This document shows, piece by piece, positions 6,187 through 6,632 of a stretch of DNA of 6,632 bases. This stretch comes from Jingyaoa shaoxingensis (GTDB lineage Bacteria > Bacillota > Clostridia > Lachnospirales > Lachnospiraceae), in assembly GCF_014385005.1 (NCBI RefSeq), contig NZ_JACRSZ010000036.1, positions 1 through 6,632 of the forward strand, written 5' to 3'. The notes beneath the pieces were generated by a model, which was not told the DNA's origin, searched no databases, and was given only the letters and a program-made list of their open reading frames with translations. Numbering within the stretch: position 1 is the first letter of the stretch; each line of letters starts with the position of its first letter. Made by a program: the position numbers and the translations under genes.

Positions 6187-6489
6187 ATGTTGAGGACAGT
6201 TGGAAGATTAATATTAAAATTAATGGCAATTGTGTGTATCATAGTAATTGTGGCATTGCTGGGAATCCTGGATGTATTTCTACTTCTTGGGTATGCGCTG
6301 CATGGCCTGATACTGGCATGTGCGGGATTCATGGTACTGATGATGATATTAGTCACACAGGACTGGCAGACGATTGGTGTGGTCCTTGCAATAGTAGCAG
6401 GAAGCAGTCTGGTGATGTTCTTTGGTACCAGTTTGACAACACTTATGAGGAGTATAGAATTTGGTCTGGCAGAGTTTATTGGATCATGA
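6187..6489 (+). CDS. Small integral membrane protein, three predicted helices; function unknown
   Basis: A 100-aa, strongly hydrophobic protein with a basic start (MLRTVGRLILK), membrane segments at about residues 12-35, 37-56 and 62-80, and a short amphipathic C-terminal tail ending in LAEFIGS. It has no catalytic motif or signal-peptide cleavage site. GGAGG (6175-6179) lies seven bases before the ATG, and the gene has its own promoter and a strong terminator, so it is a real single-gene unit. Its size, helix pattern and the RS...FI.S ending recall small membrane proteins carried by Tn1549/CTn-type conjugative elements of Clostridia (sometimes called CD1845-like). That resemblance is from memory and tentative. 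Its place beside an integrase fits mobile-element cargo. Confidence 0.75.
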   Translation: MLRTVGRLILKLMAIVCIIVIVALLGILDVFLLLGYALHGLILACAGFMVLMMILVTQDWQTIGVVLAIVAGSSLVMFFGTSLTTLMRSIEFGLAEFIGS

Positions 6490-6511
6490 TACAGGAGAAA
6501 AAGAAACGAGG

Positions 6512-6542
6512 AATCGCTACAAAATTTTTGTAGCGATTTTTT
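6512..6542 (+). terminator. Intrinsic terminator after the membrane protein gene
   Basis: AATCGCTACAAA (6512-6523) pairs exactly with TTTGTAGCGATT (6527-6538), with a three-base loop and a run of six Ts (6537-6542). It starts 23 bases after the stop codon. The A-rich left flank is short, so it mainly acts on the + strand. Confidence 0.9.
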
Positions 6543-6632
6543 GTCTCTTCAGTCTGAATACGCTGTTTCGGTTCTAAATTTCCAACTCATTCAACTTTTT
6601 TCCAAATTATTTAAAATAAATGGAACAAAATT
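6543..6632. other. A+T-rich tail without a recognisable gene
   Basis: No open reading frame with a ribosome binding site is seen in the last 90 bases. A weak promoter-like pair on the + strand, TTCAAC (6590-6595) and TAAAAT (6612-6617) with a 16-base spacer, could drive a gene beyond the window. Confidence 0.3.

Noticed and set aside
6017..6356. Short minus-strand frames opposite the integrase end and membrane gene
   Set aside because: They have no ribosome binding site, and their hydrophobic composition follows from the antisense of A+T-rich or membrane-coding sequence.
6156..6533. 125-codon + strand frame overlapping the membrane protein gene
   Set aside because: It is an out-of-frame shadow without a ribosome binding site; composition and context support the frame at 6187.

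Overview
The window looks like a chromosomal segment of a low-to-moderate-GC gut Firmicute, most likely Lachnospiraceae (Blautia/Dorea/Ruminococcus-like). The basis is the gap-pgk-tpiA glycolytic cluster with strong AGGAGG-type ribosome binding sites, sigma-A type promoters, and the protein sequences. The genus is an inference.

Layout, left to right. (1) Bases 1-119 are the 3' end of a group II intron on the + strand: domain V, then domain VI with a bulged A, ending in a 3' AC. The rest of the intron lies outside the window. (2) Five bases further on is the stop codon of a minus-strand PHP-family histidinol-phosphatase (hisK). (3) A divergent intergenic region carries a minus-strand promoter for hisK and a plus-strand promoter for gap, with a perfect inverted repeat just after the expected gap transcription start. 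(4) gap, pgk and tpiA follow on the + strand: glyceraldehyde-3-phosphate dehydrogenase, phosphoglycerate kinase and triosephosphate isomerase, three linked steps of lower glycolysis. A terminator-like hairpin separates gap from pgk. An unusual 138-nt self-complementary element, a closing helix around three hairpins, fills the pgk-tpiA gap. A large hairpin ends the cluster. (5) From about 4600 the character changes to A+T-rich accessory DNA: repeats, a tyrosine recombinase whose 5' end carries an apparent single-base frameshift, and a 100-aa three-helix membrane protein with its own promoter and terminator. This part reads as one end of an integrated element (conjugative element or phage-like) inserted directly behind the tpiA terminator.

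How it fits together: the housekeeping core is ordinary glycolysis with a histidine-biosynthesis enzyme transcribed away from it. The novelty lies in the sequences between and around these genes: two mobile-element footprints flanking the core, the branched element between pgk and tpiA, a possible recombination core in the loop of the tpiA terminator, and a predicted RNA pairing that would hide the integrase ribosome binding site.
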